Positions 26,125-35,156 of a stretch of DNA of 49,630 nt are shown here, piece after piece. The stretch's first letter is position 1. The number at the start of each line of letters is the position of its first letter. Origin of the DNA: Gammaproteobacteria bacterium (GTDB taxonomy: Bacteria; Pseudomonadota; Gammaproteobacteria; Steroidobacterales; Steroidobacteraceae). Under the pieces are notes generated by a model. That model did not search any database, had not been told where the DNA came from, and was given only the letters and a program-made list of their open reading frames with translations. The position numbers and the translations under genes are program-made. Location: NCBI GenBank assembly GCA_027452045.1, contig DAIDHH010000118.1, positions 1-49,630 on the forward strand. The letters run 5' to 3'.

Positions 26125-26808
26125 TCAGGGAATCCGCAGCGCATCTCCGCGCTGCCACCGCACCTGCCCTTCGCACGGGTCCGGATTGCGCGCAGGCGCC
26201 TCACCCCGGCCCAAGGTGCGCATGAGGGCGAAGGCGCCCATCTCGCACTCCGGAAACGCCTCGCGAAGACGGGCTGCGGCGGCAAGCAGCGTGCGGCCGC
26301 GCGTGATGACATCGTCGACGAGCACCACCCGCCCGGCCGGCCCGGCGCCCACGCGGTTCGCGGCCACCTCAAACGAGGCATAGTGCTCGAGAACCGTGGG
26401 CCGCTCACCTGGCGATGCGAACGCCGACTTCCTGACCGGGTAGCGGCGCCTCAAGCAGGGCCAGACTGCACGCGCCAAACCCATTTCCTTCAGGCACCAC
26501 GCGAGCCGCGCTCCCACCCAGGCCGCCGAGGGCCGCGGGCAACTCGCGGGCACGGGCACCAACACCACCTCGGTGCCAAAAAGGGCCGCGAATCGCCCGT
26601 CGGTCATCTTTTCCCACCACACTTCAGCCGCAAATTGCGGCAGGGCACGGCTATCGGCTTGCTTCAGCCGCGCGCACATCGAGCGCGCCCGCCGGCATGC
26701 CGTACCTTCACCCGAAGGGCAATGGACGTAAAACGAGGCAAATCGAATGTAGCGGATTGCCGCACCGCTGCACCAAGGGTCCGCCTGGCGATCAAAGGGA
26801 ATAGTCAT
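26125..26808 (-). CDS. ComF-like phosphoribosyltransferase at the end of the conjugation operon
   Basis: A 227-aa type I phosphoribosyltransferase. The PRPP-binding motif VVLVDDVITRGRTLLAA lies at about residues 165-181. The N-terminal part contains several Cys residues but no clear ComF zinc finger. Its ATG at 26808 lies inside the relaxase gene, overlapping its end by 17 bp, so it is translated with the conjugation genes. ComF relatives act in DNA uptake in transformation, but what this enzyme modifies is not known. A role in plasmid or element transfer, or nucleotide salvage in recipient cells, is inference. Confidence 0.75.
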   Translation of the reverse strand: MTIPFDRQADPWCSGAAIRYIRFASFYVHCPSGEGTACRRARSMCARLKQADSRALPQFAAEVWWEKMTDGRFAALFGTEVVLVPVPASCPRPSAAWVGARLAWCLKEMGLARAVWPCLRRRYPVRKSAFASPGERPTVLEHYASFEVAANRVGAGPAGRVVLVDDVITRGRTLLAAAARLREAFPECEMGAFALMRTLGRGEAPARNPDPCEGQVRWQRGDALRIP

Positions 26809-27931
26809 GGCCGCGGTCCCGGCGAGTGAGTTCCAACTGAAGCGTGTTTTCCGCCTGACCTGACACCGATGGGTCCGGGGCGTCCTTGGCATGCTCTTCG
26901 CGATACTTCTGCCATTCCTGCCTGGCTTGCCGCGCCGCATCGCCCGCGGCATCCGGCGCTTCCTTCATCTGTTGCTCCCGATATCGCCGCCAGTTGAGCG
27001 CGGCCTGATGTGCCTCATCGAGGGCCGATGGGGCGCGATGAGCCTGCCCACCGTACTTCATCCGCCAATTCTGCGCCGACTGGTACGCCAGATCCTCCCG
27101 GCCGCGCGTGGCCGGCGCCTCGCGCGCCGGCACCGGCTGCAATTGGCGCAGCTCCCGTCGGGCCTGCCGCGCCGCCACCCTCTCCTCATATCGCGCCCGG
27201 ATCCGCTCGGCGATCTCACTCCGTTCGCCCCGCCTTTCGGCGGCAATTGCCGCCCGCGGCAGCTGAGGTCTCGGCTCCCGATCGATGCCCTGCGCCTCGA
27301 GACTCCGGTGATCCACGCGCGCCGCAACGTGCGCCCGCTCGAGCGCCTCGTTGGTCATCTGCGCCCATCGGGCGCGCACCGCGGTGAACTCCTTGCGGCT
27401 CGGCAGCAGGCCCAACTCCGCGCGCACCATATCGTCCATGTCGAGTCCGGTCTTCGCGCCCAATCCCTCCGGGGTAATCTGACGGGTGGTGGTCAGCAGG
27501 TGTGCATGAAAGTTGCGGGAATCCCCCTGCGGCCGCGGCGCATGGACGGCGAGGTCGACCGCCACGTGGTAGCGCTCGGCGATTTCCCGGGAGAATGTCC
27601 GCGCAAGAGCGACCCGTTCCTCGGCGGACAACTCAGACGGCAATGCCATCATGTACTCGCGCGCCACGCGGGAATTGCTCTGTCGCTCCGCGCGCTCCGC
27701 CTCGTTCCACAGAGTGGAGCGGTCGCGAGCCCATTGCGCGGCGGCGCTCTCTTCGAGGTCGGAGGGCAGCATGATCTCCTTGTGCAGCACGTCGTCGCGG
27801 CCACGGTGATCGTATACCGCCCCCGTCCGCTCATTGCGCAATCGCTCCCCCGCCCGGTAGGCGGCCGAAGCGGGCGCATTGCGTCCCTGCGAGCGCGCGA
27901 CCGGCGTGATCTGCAGGAGATAGATCGCCAT
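26792..27931 (-). CDS. MobA/MobL-family relaxase
   Basis: A 379-aa conjugative relaxase of the MobA/MobL (MOBQ-like) family, which nicks the transfer origin and stays attached to the DNA end. The family opening MAIYLLQITPVARSQGRNAPASAAYRAGE holds the probable catalytic Tyr. The metal-binding region is YHVAVDLAVHAP followed by RNFHAHLLTT. The C-terminal third is charged and repetitive, with RQEWQKYREEHAKDAP-like units. No helicase or primase domain is fused. It lies 25 bp after the coupling-protein gene. Confidence 0.85.
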   Translation of the reverse strand: MAIYLLQITPVARSQGRNAPASAAYRAGERLRNERTGAVYDHRGRDDVLHKEIMLPSDLEESAAAQWARDRSTLWNEAERAERQSNSRVAREYMMALPSELSAEERVALARTFSREIAERYHVAVDLAVHAPRPQGDSRNFHAHLLTTTRQITPEGLGAKTGLDMDDMVRAELGLLPSRKEFTAVRARWAQMTNEALERAHVAARVDHRSLEAQGIDREPRPQLPRAAIAAERRGERSEIAERIRARYEERVAARQARRELRQLQPVPAREAPATRGREDLAYQSAQNWRMKYGGQAHRAPSALDEAHQAALNWRRYREQQMKEAPDAAGDAARQARQEWQKYREEHAKDAPDPSVSGQAENTLQLELTRRDRGHDYSL

Positions 27932-27956
27932 GGGGCAAGGCCTGCGGATCGGCCGG

Positions 27957-29348
27957 TCACGCCACGCGCCGCAGGCGCAGCCGCAGCCACACCGGCGAGG
28001 AAGCGGTCTTAAGGTAGCCCTCGAGATCGGGAAGCTGCTCGAACTGCGACGCCAGCACCGCAGCCTCCGTCACCCGCTGCTCGCTCACCTGCATCGAGCG
28101 CTGCGCCCCGCGCGCACCCGAGCCAAATCCGCCCAGGCCCCCTCGGCTGCGGGAAATCGAGCGGCGCTGCACCTGCTGCTCCCCAATGAGACGCGAGCAG
28201 AACTGCGAGGTGCCCCCGCGCTCGCTCGCCGAACATCTCAAGAGCAGCGTGTTCCCGCAGTTCTCGATGATGGTCTGTGAATCACCGGGACCGTACGTGG
28301 AAGCGACCTGCGCGATGGATTGCATGCCGAGGACGCAGCGTCCACCGAACTTTCGCAATCGCGCGAGCGCGTCTTTCAGCCCATCGATGGCCCCGAGCGC
28401 ATCGAGCTCATCGACGACGAACCACAGCCGGTGATCGCGCTCCTCGGCCATGGTCTCGAACACCGCCAGGCGCACCCAGGAGGCGATGAGGGAACGAAGC
28501 GCGGCGACCTCACCGGCCTGATAGGGTAGAAACAACACTCCGCGCCCCTCCCTCGCCCACCTTCTCACCGAAAAGGCGCGGGCGCGCTGCGCGCTCACGT
28601 GCTCGAGCGCAGCGGCCGCGGATACGGCGACGGAGCGAATCGAGCCGAACATGCGGGCGTTCTCCGGCTCGAGGAAGGGCTGCGCCGCAGTCCCGCGCAG
28701 GAGAGCGCTCAGCTCCGCACTCGAGGCGACGGCAATGAGCCGCCACAGCTCGGCGGTATCGCGGCCGCCCTCGTGAGAGCGCCTGAGCACGGCGGTCAGA
28801 AAGGTGCGTGCATAGGCTCTCCACTCCCGATCCGGGGCGTGCTCGCCCATCGGAATGAGACTCGCCGCCAGATGCTCCGCATCTCCCGGGAGGCCGAGTT
28901 CGCCCAAAGGGTCCCACTTCGCGGACCCTGGCTCGAAGGGATTGAGCATGACATCACCGCGGCGGCAGTCGAAGAAGCGCGCCCGGTAGCTCCCGTGCGG
29001 GTCCGCGACCACCGCGCGATCGCCGCGCGAGAGCGCCCCCCGGAGGAGCTCCCCGATGGCGGTGGACTTGCCGGCACCGGTCGCCCCGATCAGCTTGAAG
29101 TGGCGGGTCTCCTCCTCGGGTCCGATGCGTACCCCGGCGAACGTCAATACCGCGGACGAATGTCTGCGTTTCAGCCGCGCGGCGCGCCGTTGCGCCGGCC
29201 TGCCATCCTTGATCCTCGCGCCGCGAAGGTGGGTGTCGCGGTAGCGATGGCGTCCGCAAAGCAGCGCGGCCATCACCAACACCGCGAGCAAAAGCGCCGC
29301 ACCGAGGCGCGGCGCCGTAACGGGGATGTGCATCCAGGGGACCGCCAC
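27957..29348 (-). CDS. VirD4/TraD-type coupling protein
   Basis: A 463-aa T4SS coupling ATPase that brings the relaxase-DNA complex to the secretion channel. The N-terminus has one or two membrane helices (about 10-30). Walker A is GATGAGKS (88-95) and Walker B is LWFVVDELDALG (about 300). The region RCVLGMQSIAQVASTYG is typical of TraD/TrwB-like ATPases. It is shorter than F-type TraD. The GTG start at 29348 has AGGGG six bases upstream and abuts the stop of the preceding gene. Confidence 0.88.
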   Translation of the reverse strand: MAVPWMHIPVTAPRLGAALLLAVLVMAALLCGRHRYRDTHLRGARIKDGRPAQRRAARLKRRHSSAVLTFAGVRIGPEEETRHFKLIGATGAGKSTAIGELLRGALSRGDRAVVADPHGSYRARFFDCRRGDVMLNPFEPGSAKWDPLGELGLPGDAEHLAASLIPMGEHAPDREWRAYARTFLTAVLRRSHEGGRDTAELWRLIAVASSAELSALLRGTAAQPFLEPENARMFGSIRSVAVSAAAALEHVSAQRARAFSVRRWAREGRGVLFLPYQAGEVAALRSLIASWVRLAVFETMAEERDHRLWFVVDELDALGAIDGLKDALARLRKFGGRCVLGMQSIAQVASTYGPGDSQTIIENCGNTLLLRCSASERGGTSQFCSRLIGEQQVQRRSISRSRGGLGGFGSGARGAQRSMQVSEQRVTEAAVLASQFEQLPDLEGYLKTASSPVWLRLRLRRVA

Positions 29349-29858
29349 TCACTTCCCCTCTACCGGCAGGTACTCGCCGTGCGCGCCATACCCCGGACCG
29401 CGCCGATCAACACGAACGCACAGCCGCCGGCGTACGCCGCAGCGCCGCAGATCGATCTGCGCCCCGTGTTCCCGCAGCCGCTCGATTTCGGCCAAGAGAG
29501 CCGCGCGACGGGCGCGCAGCGATTCGATTTGCCCGGGAGAGGGCAACGCCCACCTCATCGCGCCGATCGCCACCGCGACGCTGATCAGCGTGACGGTGAC
29601 CGTCCAAGCCAGTACGCGCAGATCCGCTATCCGGCGCAGACGTCGCAGCGCATCGGCGGCCTGCTCCGTCTCGAGCGTCAGGCCCGCAACCGTCTCCGTC
29701 AGCGTCCGGCGCACTTCGTCGCGCACGGTGGCATCGAGCTCACGCGCGTTCGCATCGAGCCGCTCGAGACTCGACTGCGCCAGGCGCTGCTGGGCCTGCG
29801 CCGCTTCCATCAGGAGCCCCATCCGCAGGGTCTGATCGTCATCATGCAATTCAGTCAT
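29349..29858 (-). CDS. Coiled-coil membrane protein in the T4SS operon
   Basis: A 169-aa protein I do not recognise. The first 90 residues are strongly helical and heptad-like (AQQRLAQSSLERLDANARELDATVRDEV). One membrane segment follows (VLAWTVTVTLISVAVAIGAM, about 95-115), then another coiled stretch (LRARRAALLAEIERLREHG). Its ATG at 29858 overlaps the end of virB11. Position between virB11 and virD4 suggests a relaxosome or coupling-protein accessory factor. Confidence 0.65.
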   Translation of the reverse strand: MTELHDDDQTLRMGLLMEAAQAQQRLAQSSLERLDANARELDATVRDEVRRTLTETVAGLTLETEQAADALRRLRRIADLRVLAWTVTVTLISVAVAIGAMRWALPSPGQIESLRARRAALLAEIERLREHGAQIDLRRCGVRRRLCVRVDRRGPGYGAHGEYLPVEGK

Positions 29859-31023
29859 GGCGCCACGCGTCATACCGTGGGAGTGTGCCGCGCGGGGCTC
29901 GCCTTGCAGGTGCGGCCGCATGTCGTCCCGATGATTCAGGACGCATTGCGCCATCGGATCCGGCGGCCTGAGGACCTCGGCGCTCGGGTCGATACCAGAT
30001 CTCTCGGATGCAACGGCGGTGGCGCTCGAGTCCGCACTGAATGACCACATCGATCAGCAGGTGCAGGAGGCTCTGGATGTCACGCCGGGCGAGCTGGCGC
30101 CCGCAGGGGCTTTGCTTGACGAGCAGCGTCAATTGCTCGAACGCGAGGGAGGCGCTCGAGGCGTGCACGCTGGTGATCGATCCGGGATGCCCGGAACTGA
30201 CGTTGCGCAGGTAGTCGAACGCCTCCTCGGCACGCAGTTCGGCTAGCAGGATCCGGTCGGGTCTCATGCGCAGGCAGGCCTCGAGGAGCTGCCGCGGGGT
30301 TACCCTCGAGAGACCCTGGTCGTCCTTGCTGTAGAAGAGCCGTACGTGGTTCGCATGGCCGTCGAGGACCAGCTCCGGCGCATCCTCGATCGAGATCAGC
30401 CGCTCATCGGCCGGGATCTCGCGAATGAGCGCCTTGGTCCAGGTCGTCTTTCCCGAGCCGGTCGGGCCCGACACCACGATGTTGCGCCGATTGCGCACCG
30501 CGAGACGCATGAAGGTCTCGTACTGACGCGCGGCGAGCAGGGCACGCAATTCGCGCTCCGCTTCATCGAAAGCCTCGCTTGCGGTCTGCGTACTCTGCAA
30601 CGTTCCGAAACCGGCGAGCTCACCGATCGACCATACCGTATGCGCCGGACGGCGGATGCTGATGGCCACGAGCCCCTGGGCGGTGGCCGGCGGCAAGGCG
30701 ATCTGTACCCGCTCGCCGCTCGGCAGCGCCGCCGACAGGAGCGGTGTCACCTCATCGACACGCTGCCGGGTGTGATTGGCCACGAGCTTGGCGAGCCTGC
30801 GGCACCACTCGAAGTCCGCCCCCGGCAGGGCGTCCCGGCGCCACCCCGCGCTCGTCTCGAGGAACACTTCGCCCGGGCGGTTGATGCAAAGTTCCGTGAC
30901 TCCCGGACGGTCGAGAAAAGGACGCAGGACACGCAACGTCATCTCGAGCGCCGAGGCGGGCTGCGAATCGTGGCCCCTGGCCGCTTCGAGGGCCCGTGCC
31001 TCAGGGGCGGGGGACGAGCTCAT
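29851..31023 (-). CDS. VirB11 ATPase
   Basis: A 390-aa hexameric secretion ATPase of the VirB11/PulE family, located at the cytoplasmic face of the T4SS. Walker A is VSGPTGSGKT at about 184-193, followed by ISIEDAPEL (Asp box), RMRPDRILLAELRAEEAFDYL (Walker B region) and the His box HPGSITSVHA. The C-terminal 50 residues are a low-complexity extension beyond the usual VirB11 length. The ATG at 31023 lies inside the end of virB10. Confidence 0.92.
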   Translation of the reverse strand: MSSSPAPEARALEAARGHDSQPASALEMTLRVLRPFLDRPGVTELCINRPGEVFLETSAGWRRDALPGADFEWCRRLAKLVANHTRQRVDEVTPLLSAALPSGERVQIALPPATAQGLVAISIRRPAHTVWSIGELAGFGTLQSTQTASEAFDEAERELRALLAARQYETFMRLAVRNRRNIVVSGPTGSGKTTWTKALIREIPADERLISIEDAPELVLDGHANHVRLFYSKDDQGLSRVTPRQLLEACLRMRPDRILLAELRAEEAFDYLRNVSSGHPGSITSVHASSASLAFEQLTLLVKQSPCGRQLARRDIQSLLHLLIDVVIQCGLERHRRCIREIWYRPERRGPQAAGSDGAMRPESSGRHAAAPARRAPRGTLPRYDAWRHD

Positions 31024-32287
31024 ACACCGACCTGAAGTCGACATCACGAGCGACCAGCACTTCGATCCGAGCGCCGTTGCGCACCGTGACGGTCGGAGGA
31101 ATGTCCGCCGTACCGCGCAACTCCTCGGTCAGGACGTTCTCGGAGGTCATCGGATCGAGCACGATGGTTCCCCTCCCGGACTGCAATCGCGACTGCACCG
31201 CTGCGTCGATGCCGGATACGAGCAATGCCGATCCGAAGCGCTGCCAGAAATGCCGGTTCACCTCACCGGTCAACCCCGAGCGACCCAGTGCATCCGTGCC
31301 CGGTGAGTCGAGCCGGACGACGACCCCGGAAGGGGTGCGCGCCTCGACCCAGATGACGAACACGCGGGCCATGCCCTGGCGCACCTGTCCGCGAGTCTGC
31401 CCGATGAGTTTCGTGCCCCGCGGGAGCAACACCACGGTGCCATCGGCGCTGAAGGTGTCGGTGGCGGTCACGCAGGTCGTCATGCCCGGCAGACTCGAAT
31501 CGATGGCCGTCTCGAGCGTGCAATCGATGAAGGTTCCCTTGGGAAGGAGCAGCCGCTGCTGCGGCAGGAGTTGCGCCCGCGTTGCGCGTAGAACGCTAGG
31601 ACGCAAGAGCGCACGCAGGGTGTCGGAGTCACGCCCGCCTCGGGCATGGCTGTCCGCAACAGCCGGATCCAGGGCATCGGAACTCGCGCCTTCGTCCGCA
31701 GTTCGTGCGGCCGCCGCGATCACCCCCGTCCCGCCGCCGCCCGGGTGAGCAAACACTGCGCCGGAGAGACGCCGGGCGAGCGCCGCGCGGTGTGCGGGGT
31801 CCCCTTTGGAACGAGCATCGAGGGCCTGCGGCTGCGGGCGTTCGGGCACTGCGGGCTCGGCAAACCGCGCCATGGTCGGCCCCGATACCAGCGGGGTGAG
31901 GGGCGATGCCACGGCGGCAGCGGCCAGCGGCTGCGCGGGCATGGGCTCGAGCCGAGGCATCTCGATCGGACCGAGCGGGGGAAGGGCCATGCCTCCGGCG
32001 CCCGGGCGCAATTGCCGCACGGCAATCGCAGGCGGCTTCGAGCCGCGCGCCGCCTCGGAGTAATACCAGCCCAGCATGGCGATGCCGATCCCAATGCCGA
32101 GCGCACCCGCCAACACCCCATTGAGTCGCGATTGCAGCGATCTCGACCCGCTTGCCACGGTCCTCCCGCGCTCCCCGCGGATGGTACGCGGAGCATGGGT
32201 CCCTTCGGGAGGACTCGCATCATCACACCCTTCTCGCCCTCCACGACGCGGTACCCACCGCCGGAACGGCCACTTGAGACGGGTCAT
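31001..32287 (-). CDS. VirB10 (TrbI-like) channel protein
   Basis: A 428-aa T4SS core-complex protein spanning both membranes. It has a basic cytoplasmic N-terminus, a membrane helix at about 55-75, a Pro-rich periplasmic linker and the conserved C-terminal domain (LLPKGTFIDCTLETAIDS...VTATDTFSADGTVVLLPRGTKLIG...). Its ATG overlaps the virB9 stop (ATGA). Confidence 0.92.
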   Translation of the reverse strand: MTRLKWPFRRWVPRRGGREGCDDASPPEGTHAPRTIRGERGRTVASGSRSLQSRLNGVLAGALGIGIGIAMLGWYYSEAARGSKPPAIAVRQLRPGAGGMALPPLGPIEMPRLEPMPAQPLAAAAVASPLTPLVSGPTMARFAEPAVPERPQPQALDARSKGDPAHRAALARRLSGAVFAHPGGGGTGVIAAAARTADEGASSDALDPAVADSHARGGRDSDTLRALLRPSVLRATRAQLLPQQRLLLPKGTFIDCTLETAIDSSLPGMTTCVTATDTFSADGTVVLLPRGTKLIGQTRGQVRQGMARVFVIWVEARTPSGVVVRLDSPGTDALGRSGLTGEVNRHFWQRFGSALLVSGIDAAVQSRLQSGRGTIVLDPMTSENVLTEELRGTADIPPTVTVRNGARIEVLVARDVDFRSVYELVPRP

Positions 32288-33192
32288 CGCGGGTCTCCCG
32301 AAGGCGCTCGAGCGCCTCGCGGAGGCCGGTTCCGAGGAGTCACCCCGCGGGTCACGCGCCAGACATCCGGCGCAATCGTTCCAGTGACGAGCCGCCGGCC
32401 GCCTCCGCGGTATGCCCGGTCGAGGATGCAGCCGGAGAGTCTGCCTCGCCTCAGAATCAACCGCCTCGCGATGAGCTGGATGATCATCTCATCGCCTCGC
32501 ATGTCGAAATTGACCAGAGACTCGCTCCCATCGGCGTTGCGCACGAATACGGCAGGCAGCTGCGCCCGGGGAGCGAAGACCAGGTGAGTCTCGATGCCAT
32601 CGTCCCAGGCGGCGAGCGGCTCGAGCGATGGCGCGCCGCAGAACCAGTAGTCGTCATTGCGCGGGCTCGCGTGCTCGGCCGAGGTGAGGTCTCGAGCGAT
32701 ACGGGCGCGCCGCAAAGCAGTTGCGCCCGCTCGAACCCGCGCCCGCGGATAGCTGAAGCGCAACACGTAGACGGGAGCGCCGTGCTCGGCCGCGGGCGAA
32801 CCCGCAGCGGCCGAATACTCGAACAGGTACGTTCTCCTGTTGGTGAGCACCGTGAGATTGGTGTCCACGGGAAGGGCTCTCGGCTTGAGAAACAACTGAT
32901 CGCCGGCGGCGGCCCAGGTGATACTCTTGGCATCCCCCGCGCCCACACCCGCGATGCGCTCGCCGCGGGCGAATTGCACGTCGATCTGGTATCCGGCGTA
33001 ACCACGCAGGCGATAGATGCGATCGGGGCTGTAGGGCACGACGCGGATCCGCGGATCGCGTGAGACTCCAGGGCGCCCAGGCGCCGCCGGGGCCGCCACG
33101 CCCGCCCGACAGGGTCCCACGGCACCGATCAGCAACATACCGGCGACCCATGCCCGCACCCTCGAGCATGCACATCGCGGCAGGGCGCTCAT
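32284..33192 (-). CDS. VirB9 outer-membrane-complex protein
   Basis: A 302-aa secreted protein with a signal peptide of about 30 residues (ending CRAG). The N-terminal domain begins at RIRVVPYSPDRIYRLRGYAGYQIDVQFA, and the C-terminal domain includes NDDYWFCGAPSLEPLAAWDDGIETHLVF, both VirB9 hallmarks. With VirB7 and VirB10 it forms the outer-membrane ring. Starts with an ATGA overlap with virB8. Confidence 0.9.
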   Translation of the reverse strand: MSALPRCACSRVRAWVAGMLLIGAVGPCRAGVAAPAAPGRPGVSRDPRIRVVPYSPDRIYRLRGYAGYQIDVQFARGERIAGVGAGDAKSITWAAAGDQLFLKPRALPVDTNLTVLTNRRTYLFEYSAAAGSPAAEHGAPVYVLRFSYPRARVRAGATALRRARIARDLTSAEHASPRNDDYWFCGAPSLEPLAAWDDGIETHLVFAPRAQLPAVFVRNADGSESLVNFDMRGDEMIIQLIARRLILRRGRLSGCILDRAYRGGGRRLVTGTIAPDVWRVTRGVTPRNRPPRGARAPSGDPR

Positions 33193-33908
33193 GGACCTTT
33201 CCCTGCGGCAATCCGCCCACGACCTAACACCTCGGGCTCCATCTCCAGGTCGAGCACCTCGAACCCGAGCGGATTCCAGCGCCGTGTGCGCGCCTCGGCG
33301 CTCGGCCGGGCAAAGACGTACTTCAGGCTCGCAATCCAGTGGCTGACCCGCCCCGATCCCCCATCGGCCTCGCGCACGATGCGGGCGAAGCGCACCTGGG
33401 CGAGATCGGGGGCGCCGGGGTCCTGCTTGAAGAAGCTCACCGATTCGATGCGCACCGCCACCGAACTGCCGTCCTTGTGCCTGTTGAGGGGTGAGCGGGG
33501 GTTCGAGCGGCTCCAGTGCGCATACAACGCCTGGTTCAGGCGTGCGGAATTGAACGCGCCGCATTGCTCATAATCGAGCTCCGCCATCGCGTAGTCGAAG
33601 CGCTCGCAGACGTTGATGTAATGCGCGAGGAAGTAACGCGCCACCGCCTGCTTGAACGTCGCATGTCCCCGGTAGAGGGGCACCACGTCGACCACTCCGG
33701 AACGGCTGTCCACCCGGATGAGATACGGCTCCGTTCTCTTCAGGGGCACGAGTGAGGCGAGCGCAATGGCAAGCGCCACGACACACAGACAGGCCGCCGC
33801 GGCCACCCTCCATGCCACGCGCGCCGCGCGCACCGCCCGGCTCACCCTGTCCTCATCCCAGCTCGCCGCCTCCTGCGTATAGACCTCGAGGGACGTCTCG
33901 ACGCTCAT
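33189..33908 (-). CDS. VirB8 inner-membrane assembly protein
   Basis: A 239-aa bitopic protein with one membrane helix at about 32-52 and a periplasmic NTF2-like domain (YVFARPSAEARTRRWNPLGFEVLDLEMEPEVL near the C-terminus). The motif ALYAHWSRSNPRSPLNR fits the family. ATGA overlaps link it to virB7 and virB9. Confidence 0.9.
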   Translation of the reverse strand: MSVETSLEVYTQEAASWDEDRVSRAVRAARVAWRVAAAACLCVVALAIALASLVPLKRTEPYLIRVDSRSGVVDVVPLYRGHATFKQAVARYFLAHYINVCERFDYAMAELDYEQCGAFNSARLNQALYAHWSRSNPRSPLNRHKDGSSVAVRIESVSFFKQDPGAPDLAQVRFARIVREADGGSGRVSHWIASLKYVFARPSAEARTRRWNPLGFEVLDLEMEPEVLGRGRIAAGKGP

Positions 33909-34093
33909 GGCCGTGCCTCGTCTCGAGGGGCGAGCGAGGGGGGCTTGCGGGGATGGTGGGCCGTGCCCGGTTCGACATCCGCCGATCGGGCCCCCGGCGC
34001 GTGATTGATGGGGGTGAGATTCCCGTCGCAGCGCGGACCGGCCGCGCATCCTGACAGGATGAGGAGCGCACCGGGGATGAGCAGCCATTTCAT
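33905..34093 (-). CDS. VirB7-like lipoprotein
   Basis: A 62-aa lipoprotein: signal MKWLLIPGALLILSGC with the lipobox Cys at residue 16, then the motif RCDGNLTPIN that recurs in VirB7-like proteins. It is short, unlike the long VirB7 with an extra periplasmic domain found in bacteria-killing T4SSs of xanthomonads. Its stop overlaps the virB8 start. Confidence 0.85.
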   Translation of the reverse strand: MKWLLIPGALLILSGCAAGPRCDGNLTPINHAPGARSADVEPGTAHHPRKPPSLAPRDEARP

Positions 34094-34110
34094 GGAAGCA
34101 CCTCGTGGAT

Positions 34111-35121
34111 TCAATCCAGGGAGTCACTGGAGGCGGTCGCGTCCGCCGCCGCACTCGACTGCAGTCCTCGCCCGAGGCGCTGGGCGCGCCGGCGCGCCAT
34201 ACCGTTCACCGCGTACTCCCCAAGCTCGGCGACCACTTCGGCCGTTCCCGGCGCGACCGTTCGCACGGCACCGGTGGCGAGAGTTCGAGCGCCCCAGCCG
34301 AGCGTCCGTCCGAAGACACCAAATGTCGCCAACGCCACGCCTCCGGAGAGTCCCGCGGCGATCGGCATCACCTGCCGCATGAACAGGAACACCAGCACGG
34401 TCACCAGCAGCAGATCGAGCGCATCGACGGTGTCGATCGCGCTGCCGAGCGCGGCGGTCTGGCGCGCGTAGGAGGCCACCAGGTGCAGCATCAGGCTGGC
34501 AACCATCACCGTGAGGAGCGTGATGAGCGAGTAGTTCACGAGTTGCGCGATCCAGGCGTCGAAGAGCCTGCGGCTGGCATCGAAGAGCACCGTGGCGATA
34601 AAGAGCGGTCCGAGCGCGAGCAGCACCGAGAGCGCGACGCTCGAGAGCGCAAGCAGAAACATCGTGTACACGCACAGCAGCCCCACCAGCACCCACACTG
34701 TCACCCCCGCCACATGAAAGCCGAACCCGAAGGTGCCTCCCGCGTCGTAGAGCCTCCCCGCCACTTCCCCACCCTGGTTCCAGATGGCATCGAGGGTCTG
34801 GACCGGATCGGAGGCGCCCACCACTTCGGCGGCGAGCTCCACGGGCGCCCGGTAGAACGTGTCGACCAGCACCGAGTTGTATAGCCACAAATGCAGTCCG
34901 ACCCCGAGCACCACGACGAGAGTCACGATGCGCTTCACGCCGGTGCCGAATGGCTCGTCTAATCGTCCAACGAGCATCAGGTAGCCCCACGCCATGACGT
35001 ACACCACGCAGAGGCTGACCACCGCGGGCTCCAGAATGGCCGCGATGCGGGCAGTGCTCGCCCCGATGTAGCTCGTCAGCTCGCCGTTGAGCCAGCTCCA
35101 GAACGTTTCGAAGAAGCCCAT
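34111..35121 (-). CDS. VirB6 polytopic membrane protein
   Basis: A 336-aa VirB6/TrbL-family protein with about six hydrophobic segments, including AIVSL-type helices at about 30-55 and 68-85 and a central cluster at 140-260. The GGAGAGG-like ribosome binding site lies just before the ATG. It forms part of the inner-membrane channel. The C-terminal 60 residues are soluble and basic. Confidence 0.87.
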   Translation of the reverse strand: MGFFETFWSWLNGELTSYIGASTARIAAILEPAVVSLCVVYVMAWGYLMLVGRLDEPFGTGVKRIVTLVVVLGVGLHLWLYNSVLVDTFYRAPVELAAEVVGASDPVQTLDAIWNQGGEVAGRLYDAGGTFGFGFHVAGVTVWVLVGLLCVYTMFLLALSSVALSVLLALGPLFIATVLFDASRRLFDAWIAQLVNYSLITLLTVMVASLMLHLVASYARQTAALGSAIDTVDALDLLLVTVLVFLFMRQVMPIAAGLSGGVALATFGVFGRTLGWGARTLATGAVRTVAPGTAEVVAELGEYAVNGMARRRAQRLGRGLQSSAAADATASSDSLD

Positions 35122-35156
35122 GCCGCCTCTCCCATTCAGTCTCGTACCCGCCGCAC

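Noticed and set aside
28599-30044. 481-aa plus-strand open frame
   Set aside because: Antisense to virD4, the coiled-coil gene and virB11, which have clear motifs and coupled starts.
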